A DNA stretch of 64,000 bases from an uncultured Eubacteriales bacterium. Lineage in GTDB: Bacteria > Bacillota > Clostridia > Lachnospirales > Lachnospiraceae. A program made the translations under genes and the position numbers. Shown here one piece after another: positions 1 through 8,728 of the stretch. Location of the stretch: positions 62,001-126,000 of the forward strand of contig UQYF01000001.1 in the NCBI GenBank assembly GCA_900545175.1, in the 5' to 3' direction. The notes under the pieces were generated by a model, which searched no databases, was not told the origin of the DNA, and was given only the letters and a program-made list of their open reading frames with translations. Position 1 is the first letter of the stretch. Each line of letters opens with the position of its first letter.

Positions 1-257
1 GTGAAGGATGAACTGTGATATATCTCATTGATTATCGAGATAATGAGCGGCTGTGTCTTAGAAGGCAGCAGGTCATATACAAGTGTGAGCAGAAGGCTTT
101 CAGTGATATTTGTATAATTAAGTATACATAAAAGCAGCATTATAAAAGGGAAGAAGCTCACAATTATAAAGAAAGAGGACTGGGCAGAGTACATATTTAC
201 CTTGTCCTTCTTCACTTTTGTGACAATTTCTGCTATCATTAAAATCAGTTTCATCAT
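1..257 (-). CDS. YihY/virulence factor BrkB family membrane protein, N-terminal part (cut by window edge)
   Basis: Reading the minus strand from an ATG at 257 gives about 85 codons without a stop, running off the left edge. After a short basic N-terminus, residues 24-30 read SAQSSFF and a hydrophobic segment follows (about 25-45, with the SFFPF motif). Further on come LLPSKTQPLI and INEIY. This pattern is typical of the start of YihY/BrkB integral membrane proteins; their function is poorly defined and the old RNase BN label is not supported. An AAGGA-type ribosome site lies about 10 nt before the ATG. The gene diverges from the metallophosphoesterase gene. Only the first membrane segment is visible, so the family call rests on this N-terminal pattern. 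Confidence 0.75.
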   Translation of the reverse strand, partial: MMKLILMIAEIVTKVKKDKVNMYSAQSSFFIIVSFFPFIMLLLCILNYTNITESLLLTLVYDLLPSKTQPLIISIINEIYHSSSF

Positions 258-322
258 ATGATTTGTTTCCTTTGCTAAGAGACATTCTGTCTATAGTATA
301 TGCTAAGGAAAACAAATTGACA

Positions 323-1216
323 ATGAAAAAGTTAGATTATGAACAAATAATGTATTTGTATACAAATCAAGAAATATTAAATTATAGTAATAGAAAGCGG
401 ATGGCAATGAAAAAGATAGTTAACTCAATTTACGACATTTATTCCGAGAAGCTTCCCAAAAGCTTTGATGGAGTGAAGATAGTGATGCTCAGCGACCTGC
501 ATGACAATGTGTACGGTATCTCATTGGAGAAGCTTTATAGGATGATTGAGGAGCAGCAACCGGAGTTTGTTATAGTTGCGGGGGATCTGCTTACAAGAAA
601 ACACTCCGATGGCTCAGATGAGGTTGTGGCACTCTTAAAAAGGCTGGCAGATAAGTATCCTGTATTCTTTGCAAACGGCAACCATGAGACTAAAGTTAAG
701 ATATATACAGAAAAATATGGCGACAGATATGACAGACTGATGGATGCCCTTAAGAATGCCGGAGTAAAAATCTTAAATAACAAGCATATTGATTACAGAA
801 AAAACGGTGAGATTATACACATATATGGTCTGGAGATTGATAAGGATTTCTTTCTTATCAGGAACCGTCCAAAGATGGAGGATGACTATATATCGAGTGT
901 TATAGGAGAGAAGATTGACGGTTTTGGAATCTTAATCGCTCATAATCCCATGTATTTTGAGCAATATGCGGCGTGGGGAGCTGATTTGGTGTTTTCAGGG
1001 CATGTGCATGGAGGAATAATAAGACTTCCGTTTGTGGGAGGAGTGCTTAACCCTGATTACAGCCTTTTTCCGCATTATGACGGAGGAATGTTTGATAAAG
1101 AAAAAAGTGTGATGCTTCTTGGAAGAGGACTTGGCACACACACGATAAATGTGAGGATAAATAATCCTCCGGAGCTTGTAACGGCTGTACTTCATACAAA
1201 GGAGCGCAATGGCTGA
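323..1216 (+). CDS. Metallophosphoesterase, YkuE-like
   Basis: A 297-residue calcineurin-like phosphoesterase. The metal ligand motifs appear in the usual order: SDLH (about 57-60), GDLLTR (87-92), GNHE (119-122), AHNP (206-209) and GHVHGG (226-231). These sites bind two metal ions and hydrolyse phosphomono- or diesters; the substrate cannot be told from sequence. YkuE-like members act at the cell surface, but no clear signal peptide or membrane anchor is visible here, so location is open. An earlier in-frame ATG at 263 lies only 5 nt from the divergent gene start and leaves no room for a promoter, so I chose 323, preceded by AAGGA at 305-309. Later ATGs at 401 and 407 are also possible. Confidence 0.85.
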   Translation: MKKLDYEQIMYLYTNQEILNYSNRKRMAMKKIVNSIYDIYSEKLPKSFDGVKIVMLSDLHDNVYGISLEKLYRMIEEQQPEFVIVAGDLLTRKHSDGSDEVVALLKRLADKYPVFFANGNHETKVKIYTEKYGDRYDRLMDALKNAGVKILNNKHIDYRKNGEIIHIYGLEIDKDFFLIRNRPKMEDDYISSVIGEKIDGFGILIAHNPMYFEQYAAWGADLVFSGHVHGGIIRLPFVGGVLNPDYSLFPHYDGGMFDKEKSVMLLGRGLGTHTINVRINNPPELVTAVLHTKERNG

Positions 1217-1263
1217 TAAGATACTTACGAAATAAATGGAGAATGGCTGTGCTAATTTGCTAC

Positions 1264-1292
1264 TTGTCATAGATGAGATTTTGCGGTATGAT
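1264..1292 (+). promoter_or_regulatory. Sigma-A type promoter for scpAB
   Basis: TTGTCA (1264-1269), a 17-nt spacer and TATGAT (1287-1292). Transcription would begin near 1299. That excludes translation from the upstream in-frame ATG at 1273 and supports the scpA start at 1366. Confidence 0.55.
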
Positions 1293-1365
1293 TATTAAAT
1301 ATGGGTTACTGTGTCAATATAGAACGGAGACAGAACCCGGATTCCTTGACAAAGGTAGGAGACAG

Positions 1366-2157
1366 ATGGCTATTCCGATAAAACTTGAGGTGTTCGAAGG
1401 TCCGCTTGACCTTTTATTGCACCTTATTGATAAAAACAAAGTTAATATTTATGATATACCGATTGTGCTTATCACGCAGCAATATATGGAATATGTCAAC
1501 GGCATGGAAAAAAAGGATCTGAATGTAGTCAGTGAATTCTTGGTCATGGCGGCAACACTTCTTGACATCAAGTCTAGGATGCTTTTACCTAAGGAAGTTA
1601 ATGAGGATGGCGAAGAGCAGGATCCCAGAGCTGAGCTTGTTGAGAAGCTTCTCGAATATAAAATGTACAAATATATGTCATATGAGCTCAAGGATATGTA
1701 TATTGATGCAGATAAGTCGATGTACAAAATGCCGACCATACCTAAGGAGATTATGGCTTATAAGCAGCCGGTGAATCTTGAGGAGCTTGTAGGTGATATG
1801 AATCTGGCGAAGCTGCGGGCAATATTTGACGATATCATGAAGCGGCAGGAGAACAGAGTTGACCCTATAAGAAGCAGGTTTGGCAGAATTGAGAAAGAGG
1901 AAGTAAGCCTTGAAGAGAAGATGATATATGTAAGGAATTATATCATGGAGCATGAGCATTTTTCGTTTAAGGAGCTTCTTGGCATGGCATCTGGTAAGGT
2001 GCAGGTTATTGTGACATTCCTTGCTGTTCTTGAGCTTATCAAGATGGGAAATATTACTGTGGAACAGGAAAATCGTGAGGATGATATTGCGATTACGGTT
2101 AAAAGCACAGATTTTGATGAGACAATGTTTGCCGGGGAGGAGAATACACAGGCATGA
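1366..2157 (+). CDS. scpA: Segregation and condensation protein A
   Basis: ScpA is the kleisin subunit of the bacterial SMC condensin; it bridges the two SMC heads and binds an ScpB dimer to organise and segregate the chromosome. The 263-residue protein has the family N-terminus (KLEVFEGPLDLLLHLI, about 6-21), the DIPI stretch (30-33) and a C-terminal winged-helix region that would contact the SMC head. Length is normal. The start at 1366 has TAGGAG just upstream; the reading frame extends back to 1273, but that extension is not conserved-looking and precedes the predicted transcription start. The stop overlaps the scpB start by 4 nt, which fits translational coupling of the two partners. smc itself is not in the window. 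Confidence 0.95.
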   Translation: MAIPIKLEVFEGPLDLLLHLIDKNKVNIYDIPIVLITQQYMEYVNGMEKKDLNVVSEFLVMAATLLDIKSRMLLPKEVNEDGEEQDPRAELVEKLLEYKMYKYMSYELKDMYIDADKSMYKMPTIPKEIMAYKQPVNLEELVGDMNLAKLRAIFDDIMKRQENRVDPIRSRFGRIEKEEVSLEEKMIYVRNYIMEHEHFSFKELLGMASGKVQVIVTFLAVLELIKMGNITVEQENREDDIAITVKSTDFDETMFAGEENTQA

Positions 2158-2786
2158 GTATAGATAAAATGTATGCAGCCATTGAAGCGATACTTTTTAC
2201 TATGGGAGAATCGGTTGAGACATCTAAGATAGCTGCTGCAATAGAACAGGATATCCCTACAACGGTAAAGCTTATACATCGTTTGATGGAGCGGTATGAC
2301 AAGCAGGACAGAGGAATTAAGATTATAGAGTTGGGTGACAGCTTCCAGCTTTGTACCAAGGCTGAGACATATGAATATATTATAAGAGTTGCATCGCAGC
2401 CTAAGAAGCAGGTGCTGACGGATGTGCTTTTAGAGACACTTTCGATTATCGCATATAAGCAGCCTATCACGAAGCAGGAGATAGAAGGAATAAGAGGCGT
2501 AAGCTGCGACCATGCTGTCAATAAGCTTGTAGAGTATGGGCTTGTCGATGAAGTCGGAAGGCTTGATGCTCCCGGACGCCCGATTTTATTTGGAACAACC
2601 GAAGCATTTTTACGAAGCTTCGGCGTGAGAAATGTCGATGAACTTCCTGTTATCAGCCCCGACAAGGTGGAAGTATTCAGAAAAGAAGCAGAAAATGAGA
2701 CTGATGAAGTGCAGGAAGATACACAAAAACATGAAGCTGCGGACGCAGCAGAAGACAGCGTCGAAGAGCTTGATCTGCAAATTTAA
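2154..2786 (+). CDS. scpB: Segregation and condensation protein B
   Basis: ScpB forms a dimer of winged-helix proteins that clamps ScpA in the SMC condensin complex. The 210-residue protein contains the conserved core around residues 90-165 (LSIIAYKQPITKQEIE, the GVSCDHAVNKL stretch, GRPILFGTT). Its last 40 residues are strongly acidic and low in complexity, a tail often seen in clostridial ScpB. The ATG overlaps the scpA TGA as ATGA. It is the second gene of a two-gene unit; the next gene begins 26 nt later behind a strong AAAGGAG site and could be co-transcribed. Confidence 0.95.
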   Translation: MSIDKMYAAIEAILFTMGESVETSKIAAAIEQDIPTTVKLIHRLMERYDKQDRGIKIIELGDSFQLCTKAETYEYIIRVASQPKKQVLTDVLLETLSIIAYKQPITKQEIEGIRGVSCDHAVNKLVEYGLVDEVGRLDAPGRPILFGTTEAFLRSFGVRNVDELPVISPDKVEVFRKEAENETDEVQEDTQKHEAADAAEDSVEELDLQI

Positions 2787-2812
2787 ATAACATAATATAA
2801 AGGAGTAAACAC

Positions 2813-4210
2813 ATGGAAAGAAAAAATGTATGGTCTGTATCAGATGCAGCCAAGAAGGAAATGATATTCAAGTTTTGTGAGGATTACAAGAAGTATATTT
2901 CCGATTGTAAGACAGAGAGAGAATGCGCAGCAGAAGCGGTTAAGATTGCAAAGGCAGCAGGCTACAGAGATTTGAAGGAAGTTATTGCCGAAAACGGAAA
3001 GTTAAAAACAGGTGACAAGGTATATGCATGCCATATGGGTAAGACACTTGCTCTTTTTAATATCGGAAAAGAGCCGCTTGAGAATGGTATGAAGATTCTC
3101 GGAGCACATATCGACTCTCCTAGGATTGATATAAAGCAGAATCCGTTATATGAGGATTCGGACATGGCTCTTCTTGACACTCATTACTATGGTGGAATCA
3201 AGAAGTATCAGTGGGTGGCACTTCCGCTTGCAATGCATGGAGTTGTTGCGCTTAAGGATGGAACAACAGTGAATGTTGTAATAGGTGAGGATAAGGATGA
3301 CCCTGTTCTTGGAGTTACGGACCTTTTAATTCATCTTGCGGCAGAGCAGATGGAAAAGAAGGGTGCTAAGGTCGTAGAGGGTGAGAATCTTGATATCCTT
3401 ATCGGAAGCATACCTGAGAAGGAAGAAGATAAGAAGGATGACAAGGATGCGAAAGCAAGCGTAAAGACAGCAATGCTTCGTATATTCAAGGAAAAGTATG
3501 GCATTGAGGAGGAAGATTTCTTTAGTGCTGAGCTTGAGGTTGTTCCGGCAGGGCCTGCAAGAGATTACGGTATGGACAGAAGCATGATTATGGGATATGG
3601 TCATGATGACAGAGTATGCGCATATACTTCACTCATAGCTATGCTTGAAGTCAAGGATGTCGATAAGACAAGCGTATGTCTCTTAGTTGACAAGGAGGAA
3701 ATCGGAAGTGTAGGTGCAACAGGTATGCATTCTAAGTTCTTCGAAAATATGGTTGCGGAGGTTCTTAACTGCCTTGGCGATTATTCTGAGATTAAGCTTA
3801 GAAGAGCACTCGCCAACTCTAAGATGCTCTCATCCGATGTAAGCGCTGCATTCGATCCATTATATGCATCCGCATTTGAGAAGAAGAATGCCGCATTCCT
3901 CGGTAAGGGTATGGTATTTAATAAGTTTACAGGTTCAAGAGGAAAGTCCGGAAGCAACGATTGTAATGCAGAGTTCTTAGGTGAGCTTAGAAGCGTGCTT
4001 GAAAAGCATGAAGTAAATTACCAGTCAGCAGAGCTTGGAAGAGTAGATGTAGGCGGCGGCGGAACAATCGCATACATTCTTGCACAGTATGGCATGGAGG
4101 TTGTAGACTCAGGAATACCTGTACTTTCAATGCATGCACCTTGGGAGATTGTAAGCAAGGCTGACGTATACGAGACAATGCTTGGCTACAAGGCATTCCT
4201 TATTGGATAA
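2813..4210 (+). CDS. M18 family zinc aminopeptidase
   Basis: A cytoplasmic aminopeptidase of the M18 family (aspartyl aminopeptidase/aminopeptidase I group), which removes N-terminal residues from peptides using two zinc ions. The metal-binding blocks are visible: HIDSPR (about 99-104), GHDDRV near 265, DKEEIG near 293 and HAPWE near 440. At 465 residues it has the family's usual length. A lysine- and aspartate-rich insert lies at about 205-220 (KEEDKKDDKDAKAS). Residue preference (acidic or neutral) cannot be fixed from the sequence. The ribosome site AAAGGAG is 7-8 nt before the ATG. It may follow scpB in one transcript, though no functional link is evident. Confidence 0.92.
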   Translation: MERKNVWSVSDAAKKEMIFKFCEDYKKYISDCKTERECAAEAVKIAKAAGYRDLKEVIAENGKLKTGDKVYACHMGKTLALFNIGKEPLENGMKILGAHIDSPRIDIKQNPLYEDSDMALLDTHYYGGIKKYQWVALPLAMHGVVALKDGTTVNVVIGEDKDDPVLGVTDLLIHLAAEQMEKKGAKVVEGENLDILIGSIPEKEEDKKDDKDAKASVKTAMLRIFKEKYGIEEEDFFSAELEVVPAGPARDYGMDRSMIMGYGHDDRVCAYTSLIAMLEVKDVDKTSVCLLVDKEEIGSVGATGMHSKFFENMVAEVLNCLGDYSEIKLRRALANSKMLSSDVSAAFDPLYASAFEKKNAAFLGKGMVFNKFTGSRGKSGSNDCNAEFLGELRSVLEKHEVNYQSAELGRVDVGGGGTIAYILAQYGMEVVDSGIPVLSMHAPWEIVSKADVYETMLGYKAFLIG

Positions 4211-4317
4211 TATATATTGCATATGTACAGGGTGCTGTATAAAAAAGTTATATAAAAATTATGAAATATATTAAGTACACAAAAGTGCGATGTAATATAT
4301 TTTGATGGAGAACAGAT

Positions 4318-5274
4318 ATGAAGTGGAAGAAATTCAGGATAACAACAACGACTGCCGCCGAGGATTTAGTGAGTGGCATGCTGATTGAACTCGGAATTGA
4401 CGGAGTGCAGGTAGAAGACAATGTACAGCTTTCTGATAAAGACACTAAAGCCATGTTCATTGATATACTGCCTGAACTCCCTCCTGATGAGGGAATAGGC
4501 TATGTAAGCTTCTATATTGATGAGGACGATGCGACAGAAGAACTCATGGAGAGCGTAAAAAAAGGACTTGAGGAGCTTAAGGACTTCGTGGATGTAGGTG
4601 CATGCACTATAGAGGAGTCGGAGACAGAGGATAAGGATTGGGTAAATAACTGGAAAGAATACTTTAAGCCGTTTATGGTGAAAGATATCGTCATAAAACC
4701 TACTTGGGAGAGTGTTCCCGATGACATGAAGGGAAGAATGGTTGTCAATATAGATCCGGGAACAGCTTTCGGAACAGGCATGCATGAGACGACACAGCTT
4801 GTCATAAAGCAGCTTGAAAAATATGTTACATCTGAGACGGATCTGCTCGATGTAGGAACAGGAAGCGGTATCCTTGCAGTTATAGCCAAGATGCTTGGAG
4901 CAAGAAGCATTATCGGAACAGACCTTGACGAGAATGCTATCACGGCAAGTGCTGAGAATATGGAAGCTAACGGCTTTAAACCGAATATTTTCAGAGTCAT
5001 TCAGGGAAATATTATAGATGACAAGGCAGTGCAGGATGAAGTCGGATATGAAAAATATGACGTAGTCACAGCGAATATTCTTGCGGATGTCATCATGCCA
5101 TTGTCTAAGGAAATCGCACAGCATATAAAGCATGGCGGAGTCTTTATCACATCGGGAATTATTGATATGAAGGAAGAGGCTGTAAAAAATACAATCATGG
5201 AAAATCCTGAGTTTGAGATAGTGGATATCTCTCATCAGGGAGACTGGGTGTCAATTACGGCTGTCAGAAAATAG
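4318..5274 (+). CDS. prmA: Ribosomal protein L11 methyltransferase
   Basis: PrmA transfers methyl groups from S-adenosylmethionine to amino groups of ribosomal protein L11. The 318-residue protein has the N-terminal recognition part with the WVNNWKEYFKPF stretch (about 107-118), the FGTGMHETT motif (about 151-159) and the SAM-binding loop DVGTGSGIL (about 178-186), followed by TANILADVI (about 249-257). Length and order match the family. rsmE follows after 17 nt, and the prmA-rsmE pair is a very common arrangement in Firmicutes, so the two ribosome-modifying enzymes are probably made together. Confidence 0.95.
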   Translation: MKWKKFRITTTTAAEDLVSGMLIELGIDGVQVEDNVQLSDKDTKAMFIDILPELPPDEGIGYVSFYIDEDDATEELMESVKKGLEELKDFVDVGACTIEESETEDKDWVNNWKEYFKPFMVKDIVIKPTWESVPDDMKGRMVVNIDPGTAFGTGMHETTQLVIKQLEKYVTSETDLLDVGTGSGILAVIAKMLGARSIIGTDLDENAITASAENMEANGFKPNIFRVIQGNIIDDKAVQDEVGYEKYDVVTANILADVIMPLSKEIAQHIKHGGVFITSGIIDMKEEAVKNTIMENPEFEIVDISHQGDWVSITAVRK

Positions 5275-5291
5275 AGTTAGAGAGATAAAAG

Positions 5292-6044
5292 ATGTATCAT
5301 TTCTTTGTTGAAGAAAATCAGATAACGGATGAAAAAATATATATAAACGGAGCGGATTATAATCATATTAAGAATGTAATCCGCCTTAAAGCAGGCGATG
5401 AGGTCATGGTAAGTGTGCGAAGCTCACAGATAGGAGAAAAATCATGCAATTTTATGTGTGAGCTTGCGGAATATACCGATAGTGATGTCGTGTTTGATAT
5501 TACCGACAAAGATGCGCTTGATACCGAACTTCCGTGTCAGGTCATACTTTATCAGGGACTTCCTAAGAGCGATAAGCTCGAACTTATTATACAAAAAGCG
5601 GTTGAACTTGGAGCTGTGCAGATTGTGCCGGTAGCTATGAAACGCTGTGTTGTCAAGCTTGATGACAAGAAAGCGGCTGCAAAGCTGCCAAGATGGAATG
5701 CCATAAGCGAGAGCGCCGCAAAACAGAGTAAACGCTCAATCATACCTAAAGTCCGGCCTGTGATGAGCTATGCGGCCGCGCTTAATGAGGCAGCTAAGTG
5801 CGATATAAGTTTTGTGCCTTATGAAAATGAAAAAGGAATGGCAGAGACAAGAAGGCTGGTAAGCTCGATATCTGCCGGGAACACAGTTGCCGTGTTCATA
5901 GGCCCTGAGGGTGGCTTTGAGGATGATGAGATAGAGGAAGCAAGAAAGCTTGGTATGCACACTGTCACGCTTGGAAAGCGCATACTCAGAACGGAAACGG
6001 CAGGAATCGCTTTTCTTTCAATGCTTGCGTATGCATTGGAATGA
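5292..6044 (+). CDS. rsmE: 16S rRNA (uracil1498-N3)-methyltransferase
   Basis: RsmE methylates N3 of U1498 in 16S rRNA. It is a SPOUT-class (trefoil-knot) enzyme of 250 residues, normal for the family. The N-terminal PUA-like part contains DYNHIKNVIRLKAGDEV; the knot region shows KSDKLELIIQKAVELG, then FIGPEGGFEDDEIE (about 201-214) and LGKRILRTETAGI near the C-terminus, which form the SAM pocket. It lies 17 nt after prmA, sharing its transcript. The cysteine desulfurase gene follows after about 50 nt with its own ribosome site. Confidence 0.95.
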   Translation: MYHFFVEENQITDEKIYINGADYNHIKNVIRLKAGDEVMVSVRSSQIGEKSCNFMCELAEYTDSDVVFDITDKDALDTELPCQVILYQGLPKSDKLELIIQKAVELGAVQIVPVAMKRCVVKLDDKKAAAKLPRWNAISESAAKQSKRSIIPKVRPVMSYAAALNEAAKCDISFVPYENEKGMAETRRLVSSISAGNTVAVFIGPEGGFEDDEIEEARKLGMHTVTLGKRILRTETAGIAFLSMLAYALE

Positions 6045-6095
6045 TTTTATTTATGATGAAATGTACCGTCACACGGCGGACAGATAAGGAATATT

Positions 6096-7256
6096 ATGAA
6101 ATCGGAAATTTATTTGGATAATTCGGCTACAACGGCGGTATATCCGGAAGTTGTAGAGCTTATGAGCAGGATTATGCTTGAGGATTATGGAAATCCTTCA
6201 TCGAAGCATGACAAAGGTGTTGCGGCTGAGCATTATATAACACAGGCAAAGGAGACGCTTGCATCAATACTTAAGTGTGACAAGAAGGAAATTCTTTTTA
6301 CATCGGGCGGTACAGAGTCCGACAATATGGCGTTTATAGGAACAGCAATGGCTAACAGGAGGCGTGGGAATCATATAATTACTACAATGATTGAACATCC
6401 GGCTATTCTGGAGACTACTGTATTTCTTGAAAAAAACGGGTTTGAGATAACATATCTTCCTGTAGATTCTACAGGCTGTGTAAAGCTTGATGCGCTTAAG
6501 GATGCACTTCGCCCTGAGACTATCCTTGTGTCGATAATGTATGCTAACAATGAAGTGAGCGCAGTAGAGCCTGTAGCGGAGGCGGCAACTATCGTAAAAG
6601 AGTATAATCCGGAGATTGTATTTCATACGGATGCGGTACAGGCATTTGGAAAATATAGGATTATACCTAAGAGAGAGAATATTGACCTCATGTCTGTAAG
6701 CTCACATAAGCTTCATGGTCCTAAGGGTGTCGGCTTTTTGTATATTAAGGATAAGACAAAGATAAATCCTATAATATTTGGCGGCGGTCAGCAAAAAGGC
6801 ATGCGTTCAGGCACAGAGAACGTGCCGGGAATCGCCGGCATGGCTCTCGCAGCAAAGATGTGTTATGACAATTTTGACGAAAAGATTGAAAGACTCTATG
6901 AGTTGAAAGAATATTTTGTTGAAAAAGTGCTTGAGATTCCGGGGACGACTTTCAATGGAAGAAGAGGATATGAAGGCACACCGCATGTGATAAGCATAAG
7001 CTTTGAGGATGTGCGAAGTGAAGTGCTTCTGCATGCACTTGAAGATAAAGGAATATATGTATCATCGGGTTCGGCTTGCTCATCTAATAAGCCGGCTCTG
7101 TCAGGCACACTAAAAGCTATCGGAGTTAAGAATAATCTCCTAGATTCCACTATACGTTTCAGTCTATGCACTATGAATACCAAGGAAGAGCTTGACAGGG
7201 CAGTGGAGGCACTGTGCGAGCTTGTGCCTATGCTTAGAAAATACACAAGACATTGA
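6096..7256 (+). CDS. Cysteine desulfurase, NifS-like, partner of ThiI
   Basis: A pyridoxal-phosphate enzyme that takes sulfur from cysteine as an enzyme-bound persulfide. The 386-residue protein has the PLP lysine in SSHKLHGPKG (Lys205), the histidine-bearing FHTDAVQAFGK segment and the catalytic cysteine in GSACSSNKP (Cys328). The flexible loop around the cysteine is of the NifS type. ThiI follows 119 nt downstream. In Bacillus the adjacent NifZ-ThiI pair supplies sulfur for 4-thiouridine in tRNA, and I infer the same role here rather than general Fe-S assembly, since no scaffold gene is adjacent. Confidence 0.92.
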   Translation: MKSEIYLDNSATTAVYPEVVELMSRIMLEDYGNPSSKHDKGVAAEHYITQAKETLASILKCDKKEILFTSGGTESDNMAFIGTAMANRRRGNHIITTMIEHPAILETTVFLEKNGFEITYLPVDSTGCVKLDALKDALRPETILVSIMYANNEVSAVEPVAEAATIVKEYNPEIVFHTDAVQAFGKYRIIPKRENIDLMSVSSHKLHGPKGVGFLYIKDKTKINPIIFGGGQQKGMRSGTENVPGIAGMALAAKMCYDNFDEKIERLYELKEYFVEKVLEIPGTTFNGRRGYEGTPHVISISFEDVRSEVLLHALEDKGIYVSSGSACSSNKPALSGTLKAIGVKNNLLDSTIRFSLCTMNTKEELDRAVEALCELVPMLRKYTRH

Positions 7257-7316
7257 GATTTCATGATATTAAAATTGCATGATATTTTAGTAATATATAG
7301 ATTCGATAGGAAATAG

Positions 7317-7346
7317 TTACAGGATATCCGATATTAAGACTATAAT
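7317..7346 (+). promoter_or_regulatory. Candidate sigma-A promoter for thiI
   Basis: TTACAG (7317-7322), an 18-nt spacer and a perfect TATAAT (7341-7346), 30 nt before the thiI start. thiI may therefore also be transcribed independently of the desulfurase gene. Confidence 0.45.
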
Positions 7347-7375
7347 ACACATAACATTATCCGGAAGGAGGAAAT

Positions 7376-8554
7376 ATGTACAAGGCTTTTTTAATAAAGT
7401 ACGGTGAGATAGGTACAAAAGGAAAGAACAGATATATATTTGAAGATATGCTTGTCCACCAGATACGCCATGCTCTAAAGAAGGTTGACGGCACTTTTGA
7501 TGTCACAAAAGAGAATGGAAGAATATATGTTGAGGGAACAAGTGAATTTGATGATGAGGATGCTATCAATGCATTAAAGAAGGTGTTTGGCATTCTCTGG
7601 ATATGCCCTATGCTGCAGGTTAAGGATGAAGGCTTTGATAAGCTTGCACAGGATGTTGTCGATTACCTCAGGACAATGTACAAGGGAAAGAAGATGACAT
7701 TCAAGGTAAATGCAAGACGTGCAAGAAAGAATTATCCGCTTGATTCAATGGGAATCAATATGGCTATGGGTGAGAAGATTCTTGATGCAATGCCTGAGAT
7801 GACAGTGGATGTCCACAATCCCGATATTTATGTGAATATTGAGATAAGAAGCAGAATAAATATATATACAGAGCTCATTCCGGGACCGGGTGGAATGCCT
7901 GTAGGCACCAACGGAAAGGCAATGCTTTTGCTGTCAGGCGGTATAGACAGTCCTGTAGCAGGCTACATGGTTGCAAAAAGAGGTGTCAAGATTGATGCTG
8001 TATATTTCCATGCTCCGCCATACACCAGCGAGAGGGCAAAGGAGAAGGTTATAGATTTAGCGAGAATAGTTACACAGTATTCAGGGCCTATCAATCTTCA
8101 CGTTGTCAATTTTACGGATATACAGCTCTATATCTATGAGAAATGTCCTCATGATGAGCTTACAATTATTATGAGACGATATATGATGAAGATTGCAGAG
8201 CATTTTGCAAAAGAATCAGACTGTCTTGGACTTGTTACAGGTGAGAGCATCGGACAGGTTGCAAGCCAGACAATGCACAGTCTTCTTGTCACGAATGCAG
8301 TATGTGAGCTTCCTGTAATAAGACCGCTTATAGGCTTTGACAAACAGGAAATTATAGATATATCCGAGAAAATCGGAACCTACGAGACATCTATACTTCC
8401 ATATGAGGATTGCTGTACAATATTTGTCGCAAAGCATCCTGTAACTAAGCCTAACAAGAAGGTTATAGAAAAGTCAGAGCTTAAGCTTTCGGGGAAGATA
8501 GATGAGCTTGTAAAGACAGCGATTGAGACAACACAGACAATCTGGGTTGAATAA
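7376..8554 (+). CDS. thiI: tRNA 4-thiouridine sulfurtransferase
   Basis: ThiI adenylates U8 of tRNA and replaces its oxygen with sulfur delivered as a persulfide. The 392-residue protein has an N-terminal ferredoxin-like region (KYGEIGTKGKNR near residue 9), a THUMP RNA-binding domain (about 60-165) and an ATP pyrophosphatase domain with the PP-loop LLLSGGIDSPVAG (about 183-195). It ends after the EDCCTIFVAKHP stretch and lacks the C-terminal rhodanese domain of the E. coli enzyme, the normal short form in Firmicutes. In such forms the neighbouring desulfurase transfers sulfur directly. A strong GGAGG site precedes the ATG. Confidence 0.95.
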   Translation: MYKAFLIKYGEIGTKGKNRYIFEDMLVHQIRHALKKVDGTFDVTKENGRIYVEGTSEFDDEDAINALKKVFGILWICPMLQVKDEGFDKLAQDVVDYLRTMYKGKKMTFKVNARRARKNYPLDSMGINMAMGEKILDAMPEMTVDVHNPDIYVNIEIRSRINIYTELIPGPGGMPVGTNGKAMLLLSGGIDSPVAGYMVAKRGVKIDAVYFHAPPYTSERAKEKVIDLARIVTQYSGPINLHVVNFTDIQLYIYEKCPHDELTIIMRRYMMKIAEHFAKESDCLGLVTGESIGQVASQTMHSLLVTNAVCELPVIRPLIGFDKQEIIDISEKIGTYETSILPYEDCCTIFVAKHPVTKPNKKVIEKSELKLSGKIDELVKTAIETTQTIWVE

Positions 8555-8580
8555 AAATATACAGGGTAAATAAAAGAATA

Positions 8581-8686
8581 TTCATTAGATTTGCCGGATT
8601 CCTAACCTGCGTCAGAGCGTCTAAGCGGCATAATCTAGTTCTGCTTAGAGGTGTGTTCCCGGTCGGAGAACTTTTGTATAATAGGA
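8581..8686 (+). other. Structured intergenic segment, possible small RNA or thiI 3' region
   Basis: No open frame is convincing here. The plus strand can fold a hairpin with arms TCTAAGC (8620-8626) and GCTTAGA (8643-8649), then a second, GTTCCC/GGAGAAC around 8655-8671, followed directly by CTTTT, which looks like a weak terminator. The composition is richer in G+C than the A/T-rich spacers elsewhere in the window. I compared it mentally with SRP RNA, 6S RNA, tmRNA and tRNA and found none of their hallmark motifs. It could be an unassigned small RNA or only the end of the thiI message. Confidence 0.3.
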
Positions 8687-8728
8687 TATTTCGATGGAAT
8701 TATCGATGGAATTTCCTATTATACAAAA
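8672..8728. repeat. Long inverted repeat with perfect 15-bp arms
   Basis: The arms TTTTGTATAATAGGA (8672-8686) and TCCTATTATACAAAA (8714-8728) are exact reverse complements around a 27-nt loop. The loop contains GATGGAATTATC and GATGGAATTTCC as a near-repeat. Both arms read TATAAT on one strand or the other. It lies between two convergent genes and next to the terminator at 8729-8757. Confidence 0.8.

Noticed and set aside
118..315. Open frame of 65 codons on the minus strand at the left edge
   Set aside because: It overlaps the YihY-like reading frame in another frame, is low in complexity and has no ribosome site or family pattern. The YihY frame fits far better.
4217..4243. Promoter before prmA (TTGCAT, TATAAA)
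   Set aside because: The spacer is only 15 nt and the region is generally A/T-rich; not strong enough to list.
4366..5235. 289-codon open frame on the minus strand opposite prmA
   Set aside because: It is entirely antisense to the well supported prmA gene, rich in Cys/His/Ile, and has no recognisable motif. Similar long antisense frames at 2099-2665, 27163-27828 and 10179-10460 are explained by codon bias of the real genes.
8590..8680. SRP RNA, 6S RNA, tmRNA or tRNA in the structured intergenic region
   Set aside because: The SRP GGAAG..GCAGC core, the T-loop GGTTCGA and the tmRNA tag are all absent. It is listed only as an unidentified structured segment.
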